NCBI RefSeq assembly: GCF_017743735.1
Contig: NZ_JAGHRO010000008.1
Span: forward strand, 1-64,000
Reading direction: 5' to 3'
Origin: Shimia sp. R9_2
GTDB taxonomy: Bacteria > Pseudomonadota > Alphaproteobacteria > Rhodobacterales > Rhodobacteraceae
DNA length: 64,000 nucleotides
Within the stretch, counting starts at the first letter, position 1. Each line of letters starts with the position of its first letter. The translations under genes were made by a program, and so were the position numbers. The notes beneath the pieces were generated by a model, which saw nothing but the letters and a program-made list of their open reading frames with translations, did no database searches and had not been told where the DNA came from. Of the stretch, positions 24,992 to 34,680 are shown piece by piece.

Positions 24992-27355
24992 TTAGGCGTT
25001 CATCGCCGCCCAGACGCGCGATGGCGACACGGGCATATCTACATGATCAACTTTGTGGCCACCGGATTGCAGCGCGTCAACCACAGCGTTGACAACTGCG
25101 GGTGGTGAACCGATTGCACCAGCCTCGCCACAGCCTTTCACGCCCAGTGGGTTATGCGTACAAGGCGTCTGGCTGGAGTGGTCGACACTGTAGAACGGCA
25201 CATCGCTGGCACGCGGCATCGCGTAATCCATGTAAGACGCGCTCAAGAGCTGACCGTTTTCATCATAAGCCGCGTTTTCCAACAGCGCCTGACCGATGCC
25301 TTGGCCGATACCGCCGTGAACCTGACCATCAACGATCATCGGGTTCACAACATTGCCAAAGTCATCTGCGGCAGAGAACGCCTCGATGGTGACTTTCCCG
25401 GTCTCCGGATCCACTTCAACCTCACAGGCATAAGCGCCGGAAGGATATGTGAAGTTAGCCGGATCATAAAACGCCGTCTCTTCCAGGCCCGGCTCAATGT
25501 CCTCCAATGGGTAGTTATGAGGCACATAAGCGGCCAGTGTCACATCACCCCAGGCCACGGATTTGTCCGTGCCCGCGACGGAGAATGTACCGTCTTTCAA
25601 CTCGATGTCCGCTTCAGCAGCTTCAAGCAGGTGTGCGGCGATTTTCTTGGTTTTGGCAATGATCTTCTCGGTCGCGCGGACCATCGCAGAGCCACCAACC
25701 GCAAGCGAGCGGGAGCCATAGGTACCCATCCCCATTGGGGCTTTGTCGGTGTCGCCATGCTCGATCTCGACCATGCTTTCGTCGATACCAATCATTTCGG
25801 CAATCACCTGCGGGAAGGAGGTCTCATGCCCCTGCCCATGGCTGTGGCTGCCTGTCATGACGACCAGACCACCGGTCGCATTCACACGGACCGTTGCACT
25901 CTCATAAAGACCCGCCCGCGCACCAAGCTGACCAACCAGATTGGACGGCGCGATGCCGCAAGCCTCAATGTAGCAATTCACACCAAGGCCACGCAGTTTA
26001 CCACGCGCTTCGCTTTCTTTGCGGCGCGCTTCGAAGCCCGAGAAATCAGCGATCTTCTCAAGTGCATCCATGGTGCCGTGATAATCACCGGTGTCATATT
26101 CGACCGCCACCGGCGTGGCATAGGGGAACTCCGTGATGAAATTCTGGCGGCGCAGCGCGATCGGATCAACTCCAAGCTCGCGTGCGGCTTTGTCGATCAC
26201 CCGCTCCAGCTGATAGGTCGCTTCCGGGCGACCCGCGCCGCGATAGGCGTCAACAGGCACCGTATTGGTGAAGACCGCTTTGACGTTTACATAAATCAAG
26301 GGCGTCTTGTAGTTCCCCGCCATGAGCGTGCCATGCAGCCAAGTCGGAACCGATGGCGCGAAGGTGCTGAGGTAGGCCCCCATGTTCGCATGGGTATCGG
26401 TGCGAATGGCCGTGAAGTTGTTTTCCGCATCCAGCGCCAATTCGATCTTGGTCACGTGGTCGCGGCCATGCGCATCAGAAATGAAGGCTTCAGACCGGGT
26501 TGAGGTCCATTTCACCGCACGGTTCAGCGCTTTGGCCGCAAAGGTGCAGAACGCTTCTTCGGCGTAGTGGAAGATCTTGGTCCCAAACCCGCCACCAACG
26601 TCCGGCGCAACCACGCGCAATTTATGCTCAGGAATGCCCAACACAAATGCGCCCATCAGAAGGCGGATTACATGGGGGTTCTGACTTGTGGTGTAAAGCG
26701 TGCTGTCACCGGTGCCACGGTTGAAATCACCAATCGCAACGCGTGGTTCCATCGGGTTGGCAACAAGCCGGTTGTTGCGCAGCTCCAATGTGGTCACATG
26801 CGCCGCCGCCTCAAAGGCCGCATCAACCGCAGGTTTGTTTTCTTCAACAAATCCCCAGTCATAGCAAAGATTGGAGGTCAAATCGTCGTGAACCTTGGTG
26901 GCCCCGTCCGCCAGCGCGGCTTTCATGTCCACAACGGCTGGCAGCTCCTCCAGATCAACTTCGATGGCCTCAGCCGCATCGCGCGCCTGCTCAAGCGTTT
27001 CGGCAACCACAGCGGCGATCTGATCGCCAACATAACGCACCTTGCCTTGCGCCAGCACCGGGTGCGCGGGTTCCTGCATCGGCTCGCCGTGACGGTCCGT
27101 CACCTGCCAGCCACAAGGAATGCCACCCACACCTTCAAAATCCGCACCGGTGAAAATCTTCAAGACGCCTGGCATGGCCGCGGCGGCTTCGGTGTTGATG
27201 GACGTGATCCGGCCATGCGCAACATCGGAGCGCAGGAAGTGCACATAGGCCTGCCCGCTCACATTGATATCGTCCGTATAGTTGCCGGTCCCACTCAGGA
27301 ACCGCACGTCTTCGCGCCGCTTGGGGCTGGCGCCGATGCCATGATCTTTTGGCAT
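24992..27355 (-). CDS. Molybdenum hydroxylase large subunit, CoxL form II type
   Basis: Molybdopterin-binding catalytic subunit of 788 residues in the xanthine oxidase family. The active-site loop reads AYRGAGR at about 370-376, the form II signature; genuine form I CO dehydrogenase has AYXCSFR with the Cu-bound cysteine, absent here. The catalytic base motif [16 protein letters not shown] is near the C-terminus. It should therefore hydroxylate an unknown substrate; CO oxidation is doubtful, since in roseobacters form I is the type tied to CO oxidation. The ATG at 27355 fits the family start; the frame is open 12 codons further. Confidence 0.93.
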   Translation of the reverse strand: MPKDHGIGASPKRREDVRFLSGTGNYTDDINVSGQAYVHFLRSDVAHGRITSINTEAAAAMPGVLKIFTGADFEGVGGIPCGWQVTDRHGEPMQEPAHPVLAQGKVRYVGDQIAAVVAETLEQARDAAEAIEVDLEELPAVVDMKAALADGATKVHDDLTSNLCYDWGFVEENKPAVDAAFEAAAHVTTLELRNNRLVANPMEPRVAIGDFNRGTGDSTLYTTSQNPHVIRLLMGAFVLGIPEHKLRVVAPDVGGGFGTKIFHYAEEAFCTFAAKALNRAVKWTSTRSEAFISDAHGRDHVTKIELALDAENNFTAIRTDTHANMGAYLSTFAPSVPTWLHGTLMAGNYKTPLIYVNVKAVFTNTVPVDAYRGAGRPEATYQLERVIDKAARELGVDPIALRRQNFITEFPYATPVAVEYDTGDYHGTMDALEKIADFSGFEARRKESEARGKLRGLGVNCYIEACGIAPSNLVGQLGARAGLYESATVRVNATGGLVVMTGSHSHGQGHETSFPQVIAEMIGIDESMVEIEHGDTDKAPMGMGTYGSRSLAVGGSAMVRATEKIIAKTKKIAAHLLEAAEADIELKDGTFSVAGTDKSVAWGDVTLAAYVPHNYPLEDIEPGLEETAFYDPANFTYPSGAYACEVEVDPETGKVTIEAFSAADDFGNVVNPMIVDGQVHGGIGQGIGQALLENAAYDENGQLLSASYMDYAMPRASDVPFYSVDHSSQTPCTHNPLGVKGCGEAGAIGSPPAVVNAVVDALQSGGHKVDHVDMPVSPSRVWAAMNA

Positions 27356-27464
27356 GTCTTTCCTCCCTAATAACCGGGGTGGTGCGCGCATCTTGCGGCT
27401 CTCGACGCCCGGTCCGTGATCTCAAACACGTTCGTCCGCGCCTCCTCCTGCGCAGCGAACAGTC

Positions 27465-27950
27465 TTATTCGGCAGCAATGCTGCTCACGTCCTGACCGCT
27501 GGCCGCCATGATCGCCTTGACGATATTGTGGTAGCCTGTGCAGCGGCAGATATTGCCTTCCAGATGATGGCGCACCTCTGCCTCGGTTGGCTTGGGGTTG
27601 GCTTTGAGCAGGTCTGCTGCGGACATGATCATGCCCGGCGTGCAAAAGCCGCACTGAAGACCGTGATGATCCTGAAAGGCCTGCTGCAGAGCATTCAATG
27701 TGCCATCAGCCGCAGCCTGACCTTCGATGGTCGATACGTCTGCCCCGTCTGCCTCCATGGCCAGCATAGTGCAGGATTTCACTGCAACGCCATCCACATG
27801 CACAACGCAAGCGCCGCATTGGCTTGTGTCGCATCCAACGTGTGTGCCTGTCAGGCCCAGGGTTTCTCTCAAAAATTGACTGAGCAAAGTGCGTCCTTCG
27901 GCATCTCCGGACATTTGCTTGCCGTTCACAGTCATGGTGACCTGTGACAT
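27465..27950 (-). CDS. Molybdenum hydroxylase iron-sulfur subunit (CoxS-like)
   Basis: Small subunit of 161 residues with two [2Fe-2S] clusters. The ferredoxin-type domain has [15 protein letters not shown], and the helical domain has [10 protein letters not shown] and [15 protein letters not shown]. The ATG at 27950 is preceded by GGGAGGAG, an excellent ribosome binding site; the frame is open 10 codons upstream. It is first of the S-L-M operon, with a promoter expected in 27951-28072. About 110 bp to the large-subunit gene. Confidence 0.93.
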   Translation of the reverse strand: MSQVTMTVNGKQMSGDAEGRTLLSQFLRETLGLTGTHVGCDTSQCGACVVHVDGVAVKSCTMLAMEADGADVSTIEGQAAADGTLNALQQAFQDHHGLQCGFCTPGMIMSAADLLKANPKPTEAEVRHHLEGNICRCTGYHNIVKAIMAASGQDVSSIAAE

Positions 27951-28072
27951 TGGCTCCTCCCGCATTAGTGGCTTTGTCATTGCTCAGGAGTAAAGCAGCC
28001 CCCTTGGCGATTGAGAACCCGCTTTTTCAAAGGATCGGGAGAATGCGTTTAGACATTGGTCGTATGTGCATA

Positions 28073-28098
28073 AAAAACCGAGCCTGCTGCTGCGGTTA
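28073..28098 (-). terminator. Terminator-like element before the coxS-like gene
   Basis: An AACCG/CGGTT stem overlapping the stop of the molybdopterin-binding gene is followed by six T on the minus strand. The stem is short and the loop long, so it is weak, but it suggests that the helper operon and S-L-M operon are separate units. Confidence 0.5.
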
Positions 28099-29115
28099 AA
28101 CACCTTTCTCGCGTGGCATGGGGCGCGTTGGGATCTCTTTGAGTAATCCGCCAACTCCCATGGCCGCGATGTCACTGTGGCTGACCTCTTCGCCACAGAC
28201 AACGCGTTCCAAAACCCAATCCGCACCATTTAGCGCCGGAGATCGGGCGCAGCCTGGCAAACCGATCACCGGCTTTTCACCCAAGCGGCCAAGAAACAAA
28301 AGGTTTCCCGGATCCACCGGCATGCCAAAGCGCTCCACAGTGCCCCCGGCCTCACGCAAAGCCTGCGGGGCCACATCCAATGTGTCCGACGTTGCCGAGG
28401 CCGTGAGCACAAAAATAACCTGACCTGTCACCTGCTCAATCGCGCTGGCCAGCGCGCCGACCTCATGGGCGACAAGCACACGCGGCGACAACGTCATACC
28501 CATGCGCTCCACACGCCCAGCCATCGCGCGGCGACCTTTGTCAGAAGGCGTATCGCCAGCGATTGTGGTCTCAATCAGCGTCGCAGAAGAGAAAATCGGA
28601 GGATGCAACACGAGAGCGTCCTCAACCACAGAACAGACAGCATCCAGCGCTGCCTGCGGCACCGAATAGGAGATGATTTTTATCGTTGCGACCATACCAT
28701 CCGCATCGACACGATGGCGGTCCGGCACGGTCGCCAATGTGATCATGGGATCAACGCTATTGATATGATTGACCATATCCGCATTGATGCGCACCAAACC
28801 ACAGCCTTTGGCGTAGAGATTGACCCGCCCGGCACCTGCGCCGGTGGCCCGAAATCCCGCGCGCGCTTTGCCTTCCAGCAGAACAGATGCCAGTTGCGCG
28901 GCCGCAGAGTCTTCATCCACGTCACCATCTTCCAGCCGCGCAACGGTGACTGTTTCCATCCCAGCGCGTCCCAAAGCTGAGAGGTCCTCAGCGGTCAGGC
29001 AGGTTCCTTTCGGAATACGCTTGGGTTTACCAACGGCCTCTGATGCGGGCAGCACCAAGGAGTGTGCGAGGATCGCACCTTCCGCTTCTGCGAGGGCAAC
29101 AGAGCCGAACTTCAT
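28096..29115 (-). CDS. Molybdopterin-binding (MoeA/MogA-like) protein
   Basis: A 339-residue protein with a C-terminal MoCF-type molybdopterin-binding fold (GQVIFVLTASATSDTLDVAP and GRLGEKPVIGLPGCARSPALNGADWVLERV, about 225-305). The N-terminal half has LAEAEGAILAHSL and IPKGTCLTAEDLSALGRAGMETV, as in proteins that precede the MobA-like cytidylyltransferase domain in Mo hydroxylase clusters; that transferase domain is missing here. Likely inserts or tailors molybdenum cofactor for the CoxL-like subunit. The start overlaps the XdhC gene by 4 bp. Confidence 0.82.
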   Translation of the reverse strand: MKFGSVALAEAEGAILAHSLVLPASEAVGKPKRIPKGTCLTAEDLSALGRAGMETVTVARLEDGDVDEDSAAAQLASVLLEGKARAGFRATGAGAGRVNLYAKGCGLVRINADMVNHINSVDPMITLATVPDRHRVDADGMVATIKIISYSVPQAALDAVCSVVEDALVLHPPIFSSATLIETTIAGDTPSDKGRRAMAGRVERMGMTLSPRVLVAHEVGALASAIEQVTGQVIFVLTASATSDTLDVAPQALREAGGTVERFGMPVDPGNLLFLGRLGEKPVIGLPGCARSPALNGADWVLERVVCGEEVSHSDIAAMGVGGLLKEIPTRPMPREKGV

Positions 29116-30080
29116 GCGCCTTTCCTCAACACACGGAGTAGTTCGCCCATAATCGAGACCGCAATCTCCGCAGGGCTAGCCGCTCCGATGTCCAAGCCAA
29201 TTGGCCCATGAATACGCGCAATCTGCGCGTCCTCAAATCCGGCCTCTGTAAGGCGCTCCACCCGTTTTGCATGGGTGCGCGTGCTTCCAAGCGCACCGAT
29301 ATAAAAAGCTTTGGAATTTAGAGCGATGTGCAACGCGGGGTCGTCCAACTTCGGGTCATGGGTCAGCAATACAAGCGCGGTGCGTGCATCAAGCCCGATT
29401 TGCTCCATCGCTTCGTCAGGCCAATCCTCGATGATCTTCTCGCCGGGAAACCGCGCCTCTGAGCCAAAGGCGGAACGCGGGTCAACGATCACCGGATCAA
29501 ACCCCGCAATGCGTGCCATGGGCACCAGCGCTTGTGCAATGTGGACCGCGCCAACCACAGCCACTCTCAAAGGGGGATTGTGGATGGCAACAAAACGCCC
29601 GTCGTCCTCAACGCCAGATCGGTCCATGCGGAAGCGGTCTTCAAATCCTTCCGAGGTGAGCACGCCACCTCCGGTTTCAACATCACACACATAGGCCACC
29701 GCCTTGCGGGCCGCGCGAGCGTCTACAAGCTCAGCCAGCACCTCTTCGCTCAAAACCGCCCCCACAGGCTCTACCAATACCTTGATGGTGCCCCCGCAGG
29801 CTAGGCCCACAGCAAAAGCATCTCCATCACTCACGCCAAATTCCAGCAGGGTGCCTTTGCCGCTGTCGAGCGCATCCATCGCTTCGACCATCACCGCGCC
29901 TTCGACACAGCCGCCTGAAACCGAGCCTTCGATCTGCCCGTCGCCAGAGATCACCATCTGCGCGCCGACACGTCGCGGCGCAGACCCCCAGGTCTCCACC
30001 ACCGTTGCCAGCGCTGCACCCCGCCCTGCGCGGTGCCACTCCAACGCCAGCTCGGGCGCGTCTTTAGGTGATTGGCTCAT
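29112..30080 (-). CDS. XdhC/CoxI-family molybdenum cofactor maturation protein
   Basis: A 322-residue protein of the XdhC/CoxF family, which binds and sulfurates molybdenum cofactor before insertion into xanthine oxidase-type enzymes. The N-terminal XdhC domain includes ATVVETWGSAPRRVGAQMV and GSVSGGCVEG. The C-terminal Rossmann domain has VAVVGAVHIAQALVPMA, FDPVIVDPR and FYIGALGSTRTHAKR. The ATG at 30080 fits the family; the frame is open 29 codons further. ATGA overlap with the next gene. Confidence 0.88.
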   Translation of the reverse strand: MSQSPKDAPELALEWHRAGRGAALATVVETWGSAPRRVGAQMVISGDGQIEGSVSGGCVEGAVMVEAMDALDSGKGTLLEFGVSDGDAFAVGLACGGTIKVLVEPVGAVLSEEVLAELVDARAARKAVAYVCDVETGGGVLTSEGFEDRFRMDRSGVEDDGRFVAIHNPPLRVAVVGAVHIAQALVPMARIAGFDPVIVDPRSAFGSEARFPGEKIIEDWPDEAMEQIGLDARTALVLLTHDPKLDDPALHIALNSKAFYIGALGSTRTHAKRVERLTEAGFEDAQIARIHGPIGLDIGAASPAEIAVSIMGELLRVLRKGA

Positions 30081-30173
30081 GATGACCTCCCTCGTCTCGG
30101 CTGAACATGGGGGAGCCCTTTGCGTAACACAAGACCACTTGGCCTCGCTCCCATCGCACACAGGCACGCCAGC

Positions 30174-31430
30174 TTATTGAATTCCCTGCAAAAGCCGCGC
30201 CTTCTCACCGATGTCATCCGGCCGAGACAAGGCCTCCGCCAAGGCCTCGATAGACGCAATGGAATGGCCAGCGCGAAAGCTGTCCACATGGGGCAGCATG
30301 GCGCGAATGCCTTGCGCTTTGGCGGCAAACCCCTCCCAGCGCAGCAAAGGGTTGAGCCAGATGAGCCGCCGCGCCGACAGATGCAGACGCTGCATCTCCT
30401 TGCTGAGATCCTCAGGCGTGCCGCGATCCAGACCGTCCGATATCAGCAGCACAACTGCGCCCTGCCCCATCACCCGACGCGACCAATCCCGGTTAAAGAC
30501 GTGCAAACATTCGCCAATCCGCGTACCACCTTCCCAGTCCTGCGCCTCAGCACCAGCGGCGGCCAAAGCAGCATCCACATCCCGGGTTGCGAGATGGCGT
30601 GTGATATTGGTCAGCCGTGTGCCGAACGTGAAGCCATGCACCCGCGCCCATGCCGCGCCCTTTTGATTGGCCACGGCATGCAGAAAATGCAGCACCATGC
30701 GGCTGTATTGACTCATGGAGCCGGAAATATCGCAGATCACCACAAGATTGGGCCAGCGCGTGCGGCGGCTCTTGCGCGCGATTTCGGAGAGATCTCCTCC
30801 CTGTCGCATGGATTTGCGCATGGTGGCGCGCCAATCCACGCCCGAGCCAAGAGGATCCGCTTTGGTGCGCCGAGATTGAATGGGCTGCACAGGCAATTTT
30901 AGCCGCGCCAGCATGCGCTTGGCCTGGGCAACTTCATCGGTGCTCATCTGCTCAAAGTCCAGCGTGCGCAGCTTTTCCTCTGATGACATCGTCATGGAGG
31001 CGTCAATCTCGATCTGTGTGCCTTCTTCCTCCTGCGTTTCCGCCTCCGGCAGCTCAGCATTTGTCCCGTCAAGCAGCGCCTCCGCGGCGCGTTTCTCCCC
31101 TGCTTGGGCTGTGCGATCTTCTTGCACGCCGCGCACGGCGGGCAGCATCATGGACATCATGTGCTCAAGATATCGCGGATCTCGCCAGTAGAGCCGGAAC
31201 ACTTGCGCGAAGGTGGTGCGGTGCTCAGGGCGTGACACAAAACACGCATGCAGCGTGCAATAGAAATCCTGTTTGCTGGTGAAACCTGCCGCCTCAACAG
31301 CCTGTATCGCATCCAGCAGCCGCCCCGGACCAATCGGCAAACCGGCTTTGCGAAGGGCGCGTGCAAACCACGTGATATTCTGCGTCAGCTTGGGGTCATC
31401 CGGAATGTCGAGTGGGAGGTATTCAGGCAT
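30174..31430 (-). CDS. VWA-domain protein (CoxE-like)
   Basis: A 418-residue VWA/CoxE protein. The MIDAS metal site is DISGSMSQYS near residues 237-246, followed by the conserved GTRIGECLHVFNRDW region. The N-terminal half is helical with a charged segment. CoxE partners a MoxR-type AAA+ ATPase (CoxD) in maturing the Mo active site. That ATPase is encoded just upstream. The ATG at 31430 (MPEYLPLDIPDDP) fits the family; the frame is open 17 codons upstream through the REP-like element. Confidence 0.88.
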   Translation of the reverse strand: MPEYLPLDIPDDPKLTQNITWFARALRKAGLPIGPGRLLDAIQAVEAAGFTSKQDFYCTLHACFVSRPEHRTTFAQVFRLYWRDPRYLEHMMSMMLPAVRGVQEDRTAQAGEKRAAEALLDGTNAELPEAETQEEEGTQIEIDASMTMSSEEKLRTLDFEQMSTDEVAQAKRMLARLKLPVQPIQSRRTKADPLGSGVDWRATMRKSMRQGGDLSEIARKSRRTRWPNLVVICDISGSMSQYSRMVLHFLHAVANQKGAAWARVHGFTFGTRLTNITRHLATRDVDAALAAAGAEAQDWEGGTRIGECLHVFNRDWSRRVMGQGAVVLLISDGLDRGTPEDLSKEMQRLHLSARRLIWLNPLLRWEGFAAKAQGIRAMLPHVDSFRAGHSIASIEALAEALSRPDDIGEKARLLQGIQ

Positions 31431-31440
31431 TGCGCCCAAC

Positions 31441-31490
31441 GGGGGGCCAGCCCCCCGCACCCCCCGGGATATTTGAGGCAAGAGGAAACA
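31441..31490 (+). repeat. REP-like intergenic element, copy 1
   Basis: A GGGGGGCCAGCCCCCC hairpin (31441-31456) is followed by CCCGGGATATTTGAGGCA. Copies 2 and 3 at 56977-57036 and 60545-60620 share this order: G/C hairpin, then CCCGG(G/A)(A/G)TATTT and GGCA. It fills most of the gap between the MoxR and VWA genes. Confidence 0.65.
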
Positions 31491-32399
31491 TCAGGCCGGT
31501 TCCAAGGATACGCGCAATTCGTCCAGAAGCCGCTTGGCCTCTGATCCCTGAAGCTTGGCGATATCATCCTGATACTTCAGCACCGCACCGAGCGTGTCCG
31601 CAATCACCTGTGGGCTGAGCGTCAAAACATCGAGCGCCAGCAGACATTTGGCCCAATCAATGGTTTCCGCGACTCCGGGTTTCTTAAACAGATCTTCGGT
31701 GCGCAGCTTCTGCACAAAGGCCACGACCTCCCGGCTCAAACTGGCGGCTGCTTCTGGCGCACGGGCCTGCAAAATGGACATCTCGCGCTCAAAGTCTGGG
31801 TAATCCACCCAATGATACAGGCAGCGGCGTTTGAGCGCGTCGTGGACCTCACGCGTCCGGTTGGAGGTGACAATCACAATGGGTGGCTCTGGCGCTTTGA
31901 TGGTGCCAAGCTCCGGGATCGTCACCTGAAAGTCGCTCAATGCTTCCAGCAGAAAGGCTTCAAAAGGCTCGTCCGTCCGGTCAAGCTCATCAATAAGGAG
32001 CACCGGCGCCCCGGCTGGGTCAGGCCGCATGGCCTTGAGCAGCGGGCGTTCCACGAGGTAGTCCTGACTGAAGAGCTCTTCCTGAAGAGCTGTGCGGTCC
32101 GCACCGCCACTCGCCTCTGCCGTGCGGATTGCCACCATCTGGGCCGCAAAGTTCCATTCATAGACAGCGCTGGCCGCGTCCAACCCTTCGTAGCATTGCA
32201 GACGGATCAGATTGCGATTGAGGGCCGCCGAAAGCGCCTTGGCGATTTCGGTTTTGCCAACACCCGCCTCCCCTTCGAGAAAAATCGGACGCCCCAGGCG
32301 CAGAGCCAGAAAGACCACCGTGGCCAATGGACGGCCACAAACGTAGCCTTCTGCCGCGAGCATGGATTGAACCGCGTCAATACTTTCAATGGCTTGCAT
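31491..32399 (-). CDS. MoxR-family AAA+ ATPase (CoxD-like)
   Basis: A 302-residue AAA+ chaperone-type ATPase. Walker A is GEAGVGKTE near residues 40-48, Walker B LLIDELDR near 118-125, followed by the sensor-1 region VIVTSNRTREVHDALKRRC. In carbon monoxide dehydrogenase systems CoxD helps build the metal site, so a similar role is inferred. The ATG at 32399 has a GGGGA upstream. Earlier in-frame ATGs at 32423/32426 lack a ribosome binding site. First gene of the helper operon. Confidence 0.88.
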   Translation of the reverse strand: MQAIESIDAVQSMLAAEGYVCGRPLATVVFLALRLGRPIFLEGEAGVGKTEIAKALSAALNRNLIRLQCYEGLDAASAVYEWNFAAQMVAIRTAEASGGADRTALQEELFSQDYLVERPLLKAMRPDPAGAPVLLIDELDRTDEPFEAFLLEALSDFQVTIPELGTIKAPEPPIVIVTSNRTREVHDALKRRCLYHWVDYPDFEREMSILQARAPEAAASLSREVVAFVQKLRTEDLFKKPGVAETIDWAKCLLALDVLTLSPQVIADTLGAVLKYQDDIAKLQGSEAKRLLDELRVSLEPA

Positions 32400-32606
32400 A
32401 AGTCCCCGCCTTGTGTCCCGCATCATAAATCGCCGGGTCAGGCTGCACAGCCCATGCAGGAAGGTCAAGCGCAGGGGGCTGGGACAAAAGTTGTAGAAAA
32501 ACCGCGCCGCTCCACATTTCTGCCGCAAATGATTCCTATTCTGTCCTGCAAGAGCCAAAAATGGACGCCACACAACCGGACAAACCGGGCGCCAAAGGGA
32601 AAAGAG

Positions 32607-33551
32607 ATGCAGGATTCACCCAATGGGTTTGACACGCCAATGCTCGGCTTGTCCAAAGCGGCTTGGCTGCGACAGCTGAAGGATGTGGTTGAAAAACATG
32701 GCCATTTCCAACCTTTGGGCCGACAACATTGCGCCACGTTGATCGAAGACAAGCCTGTCCTCTTGGTGACCTTTGAAACCATTGACGGCATTCAATCACG
32801 CGCAGACACCGGGCAGCCGCTGGGTTGGGAGCTGGTGCGCGAGCTGGGCTGGTCACATCTTTGTATTCTCAGCAACGGCGACACCTGGTTTCGCGATCCG
32901 GCGGTGTTTGCCTATTTTGACCAACTCAAAGCTGACGGCTTTTTTGGGCGCTTTGACGAAGTGGTGTTTTATGGAACAGGCCCCTGCGGTTATGCCGCAG
33001 CGGCCTTTTCTGCGGCCGCCCCAGAAGCGCAAGTTGTGGCGGTGCAGCCGCAAGCGACGCTCGCACCAAGACTGGCTGGTTGGGACCACCGTTTCCCAAA
33101 GGCGCGGCGACTGGCGTTTGAGGGACCATACGGGTTTGCCCCTCAGATGGCCGCCACTGCGGATCGGTGCTTTGTGATCTATGATCCGCATGAAGCTCTG
33201 GATGCGATGCATGCGACCCTCTTTTCCATCGACAACAGCACTCTTCTCCCCACGCCCTTTCTCGGTGCCGCGATCGAAAACGATTTGCTCGAGATGCAAA
33301 TCCTCTATCGGGTTCTTGTGAAAGCTGGGGCGGGAACACTCAGCCGCGGGGCCTTCTACAAGCTTTATCGGGCGCGGCAGGGGCATTTGCCCTACCTGAA
33401 CCGCCTGCTGGATGCGGTGAGCGGGAAAAAGCGGCCCTTTGTCAGCGCCCTGCTCTGTGCCAATGTCGCACGCCGCCTGAAAGCGCCGCGCTTCCTGCGG
33501 CATCTGAACGGATTGGCGCGGGCTGCCGAGCAGGGGCGGCTTGCAGGCTAA
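32607..33551 (+). CDS. Conserved hypothetical protein, possible alpha/beta fold
   Basis: A 314-residue soluble protein without a recognised family. The middle has a strand-turn-helix VVFYGTGPCGYAAAAFS (about 113-129), placed like a hydrolase nucleophile elbow, but with Thr/Pro-Cys where a catalytic Ser would be expected, followed by VVAVQPQATLAPRLAG. The C-terminal third is basic and helical. The ATG at 32607 follows AAAGGGA. It is divergent from the cox helper operon, and pyrC follows 61 bp downstream. Annotations of relatives as PAPS reductase would not be supported by any motif here. Confidence 0.7.
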   Translation: MQDSPNGFDTPMLGLSKAAWLRQLKDVVEKHGHFQPLGRQHCATLIEDKPVLLVTFETIDGIQSRADTGQPLGWELVRELGWSHLCILSNGDTWFRDPAVFAYFDQLKADGFFGRFDEVVFYGTGPCGYAAAAFSAAAPEAQVVAVQPQATLAPRLAGWDHRFPKARRLAFEGPYGFAPQMAATADRCFVIYDPHEALDAMHATLFSIDNSTLLPTPFLGAAIENDLLEMQILYRVLVKAGAGTLSRGAFYKLYRARQGHLPYLNRLLDAVSGKKRPFVSALLCANVARRLKAPRFLRHLNGLARAAEQGRLAG

Positions 33552-33612
33552 ACGCCCAAAACCATCACATCAAAGGCTAGCCAGCACACCTGCTTTTGTG
33601 TAAGGCGCAGGC

Positions 33613-34659
33613 ATGACCCAAAGCCTGACGATTGCCCGCCCCGATGACTGGCACCTGCATCTGCGCGATGGCGCGATGCTGAAAGCCGTTCTGCCTGAAA
33701 CCGCTCGCCATTTTGCCCGCGCGATCATCATGCCGAATCTGGTGCCACCTGTAGTGACCGGCGCGCAGGCCGCAGCCTATAAAGACCGCATTATGGCGGC
33801 GCTGCCGGAGGGCATGGACTTCGCCCCTCTGATGACGCTTTACCTCACCGAGGACAGTGACCCCGAAGATATCGCAGCGGCACATGCCAGCGGGCTTATC
33901 AAAGCCGTGAAACTTTATCCGGCGGGTGCAACCACGAACTCTGCAAGCGGCGTGGCCAACTTCAAAAACGTGCGTGCGGCTTTGGAAAAAATGGCCGAGA
34001 TTGGCCTGCCGCTCTGTGTGCATGGCGAGGTCACCGACCACGACATTGATATTTTTGATCGCGAGGCGGTGTTTATCGACCGCGTTCTGGATCCGATCCG
34101 CAAAGCCACACCGGGTCTGCGCGTTGTCATGGAACATATCACAACCAAAGACGGTGTTGCCTATGTGCAAGACAATGCGACCGATCTGGGCGCAACAATC
34201 ACCACGCACCATCTGATCATCAACCGCAACCACATCCTCGTGGGCGGCATCAAACCGCACTATTACTGCCTGCCTGTGGCCAAACGCGAAGAGCACCGCC
34301 TGGCGCTGCGCGCAGCGGCAACGTCGGGTGATGCGCGCTTTTTCTTAGGCACCGACAGCGCGCCTCATGTGGACGATTTGAAAGAAAACGCCTGTGGCTG
34401 TGCGGGCTGCTTTACCGCGACCAACACAATGGCGCTTCTGGCGCATGTGTTTGAAGAAGAAAACGCGCTTGAGAATCTGGAGAAATTCGCAAGCCGCAAC
34501 GGCCCGAGCTTCTATGGGCTGCCTGTGAACGACGCCAAGCTCACGCTGACCAAAGGCGCCGAAGCCGCCGTTTTCCCAGAGAAAATTGAATGCTCTGACG
34601 GGCCGGTCACTGTGTTTGATCCGGGCTTTGACGTGTTCTGGAACGTCGCCGACCAATAA
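33613..34659 (+). CDS. pyrC: Dihydroorotase, class II
   Basis: Zinc amidohydrolase of 348 residues that interconverts carbamoyl aspartate and dihydroorotate in pyrimidine synthesis. Metal ligands His14 and His16 lie in [10 protein letters not shown], the carbamylated lysine is Lys100 in KAVKLYPAG, then [15 protein letters not shown] and [10 protein letters not shown] with the catalytic Asp. The size matches the Escherichia coli PyrC class. Forms an operon with pyrE 21 bp downstream. Confidence 0.95.
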   Translation: MTQSLTIARPDDWHLHLRDGAMLKAVLPETARHFARAIIMPNLVPPVVTGAQAAAYKDRIMAALPEGMDFAPLMTLYLTEDSDPEDIAAAHASGLIKAVKLYPAGATTNSASGVANFKNVRAALEKMAEIGLPLCVHGEVTDHDIDIFDREAVFIDRVLDPIRKATPGLRVVMEHITTKDGVAYVQDNATDLGATITTHHLIINRNHILVGGIKPHYYCLPVAKREEHRLALRAAATSGDARFFLGTDSAPHVDDLKENACGCAGCFTATNTMALLAHVFEEENALENLEKFASRNGPSFYGLPVNDAKLTLTKGAEAAVFPEKIECSDGPVTVFDPGFDVFWNVADQ

Positions 34660-34680
34660 CTGCTGCCAAAGGACATTGAG

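Noticed and set aside
25154-26503. 449-codon plus-strand frame
   Set aside because: Antisense shadow of the CoxL-like gene, which has full domain support; the product is rich in His/Arg and has no family features.
24191-27950. Annotation as a genuine CO dehydrogenase
   Set aside because: The large subunit lacks the cysteine-bearing AYXCSFR loop of form I and has AYRGAGR instead.
31812-32606. Long plus-strand N-terminal extension of the orphan protein at 32607
   Set aside because: Antisense to the MoxR ATPase gene; the supported start with ribosome binding site is at 32607.
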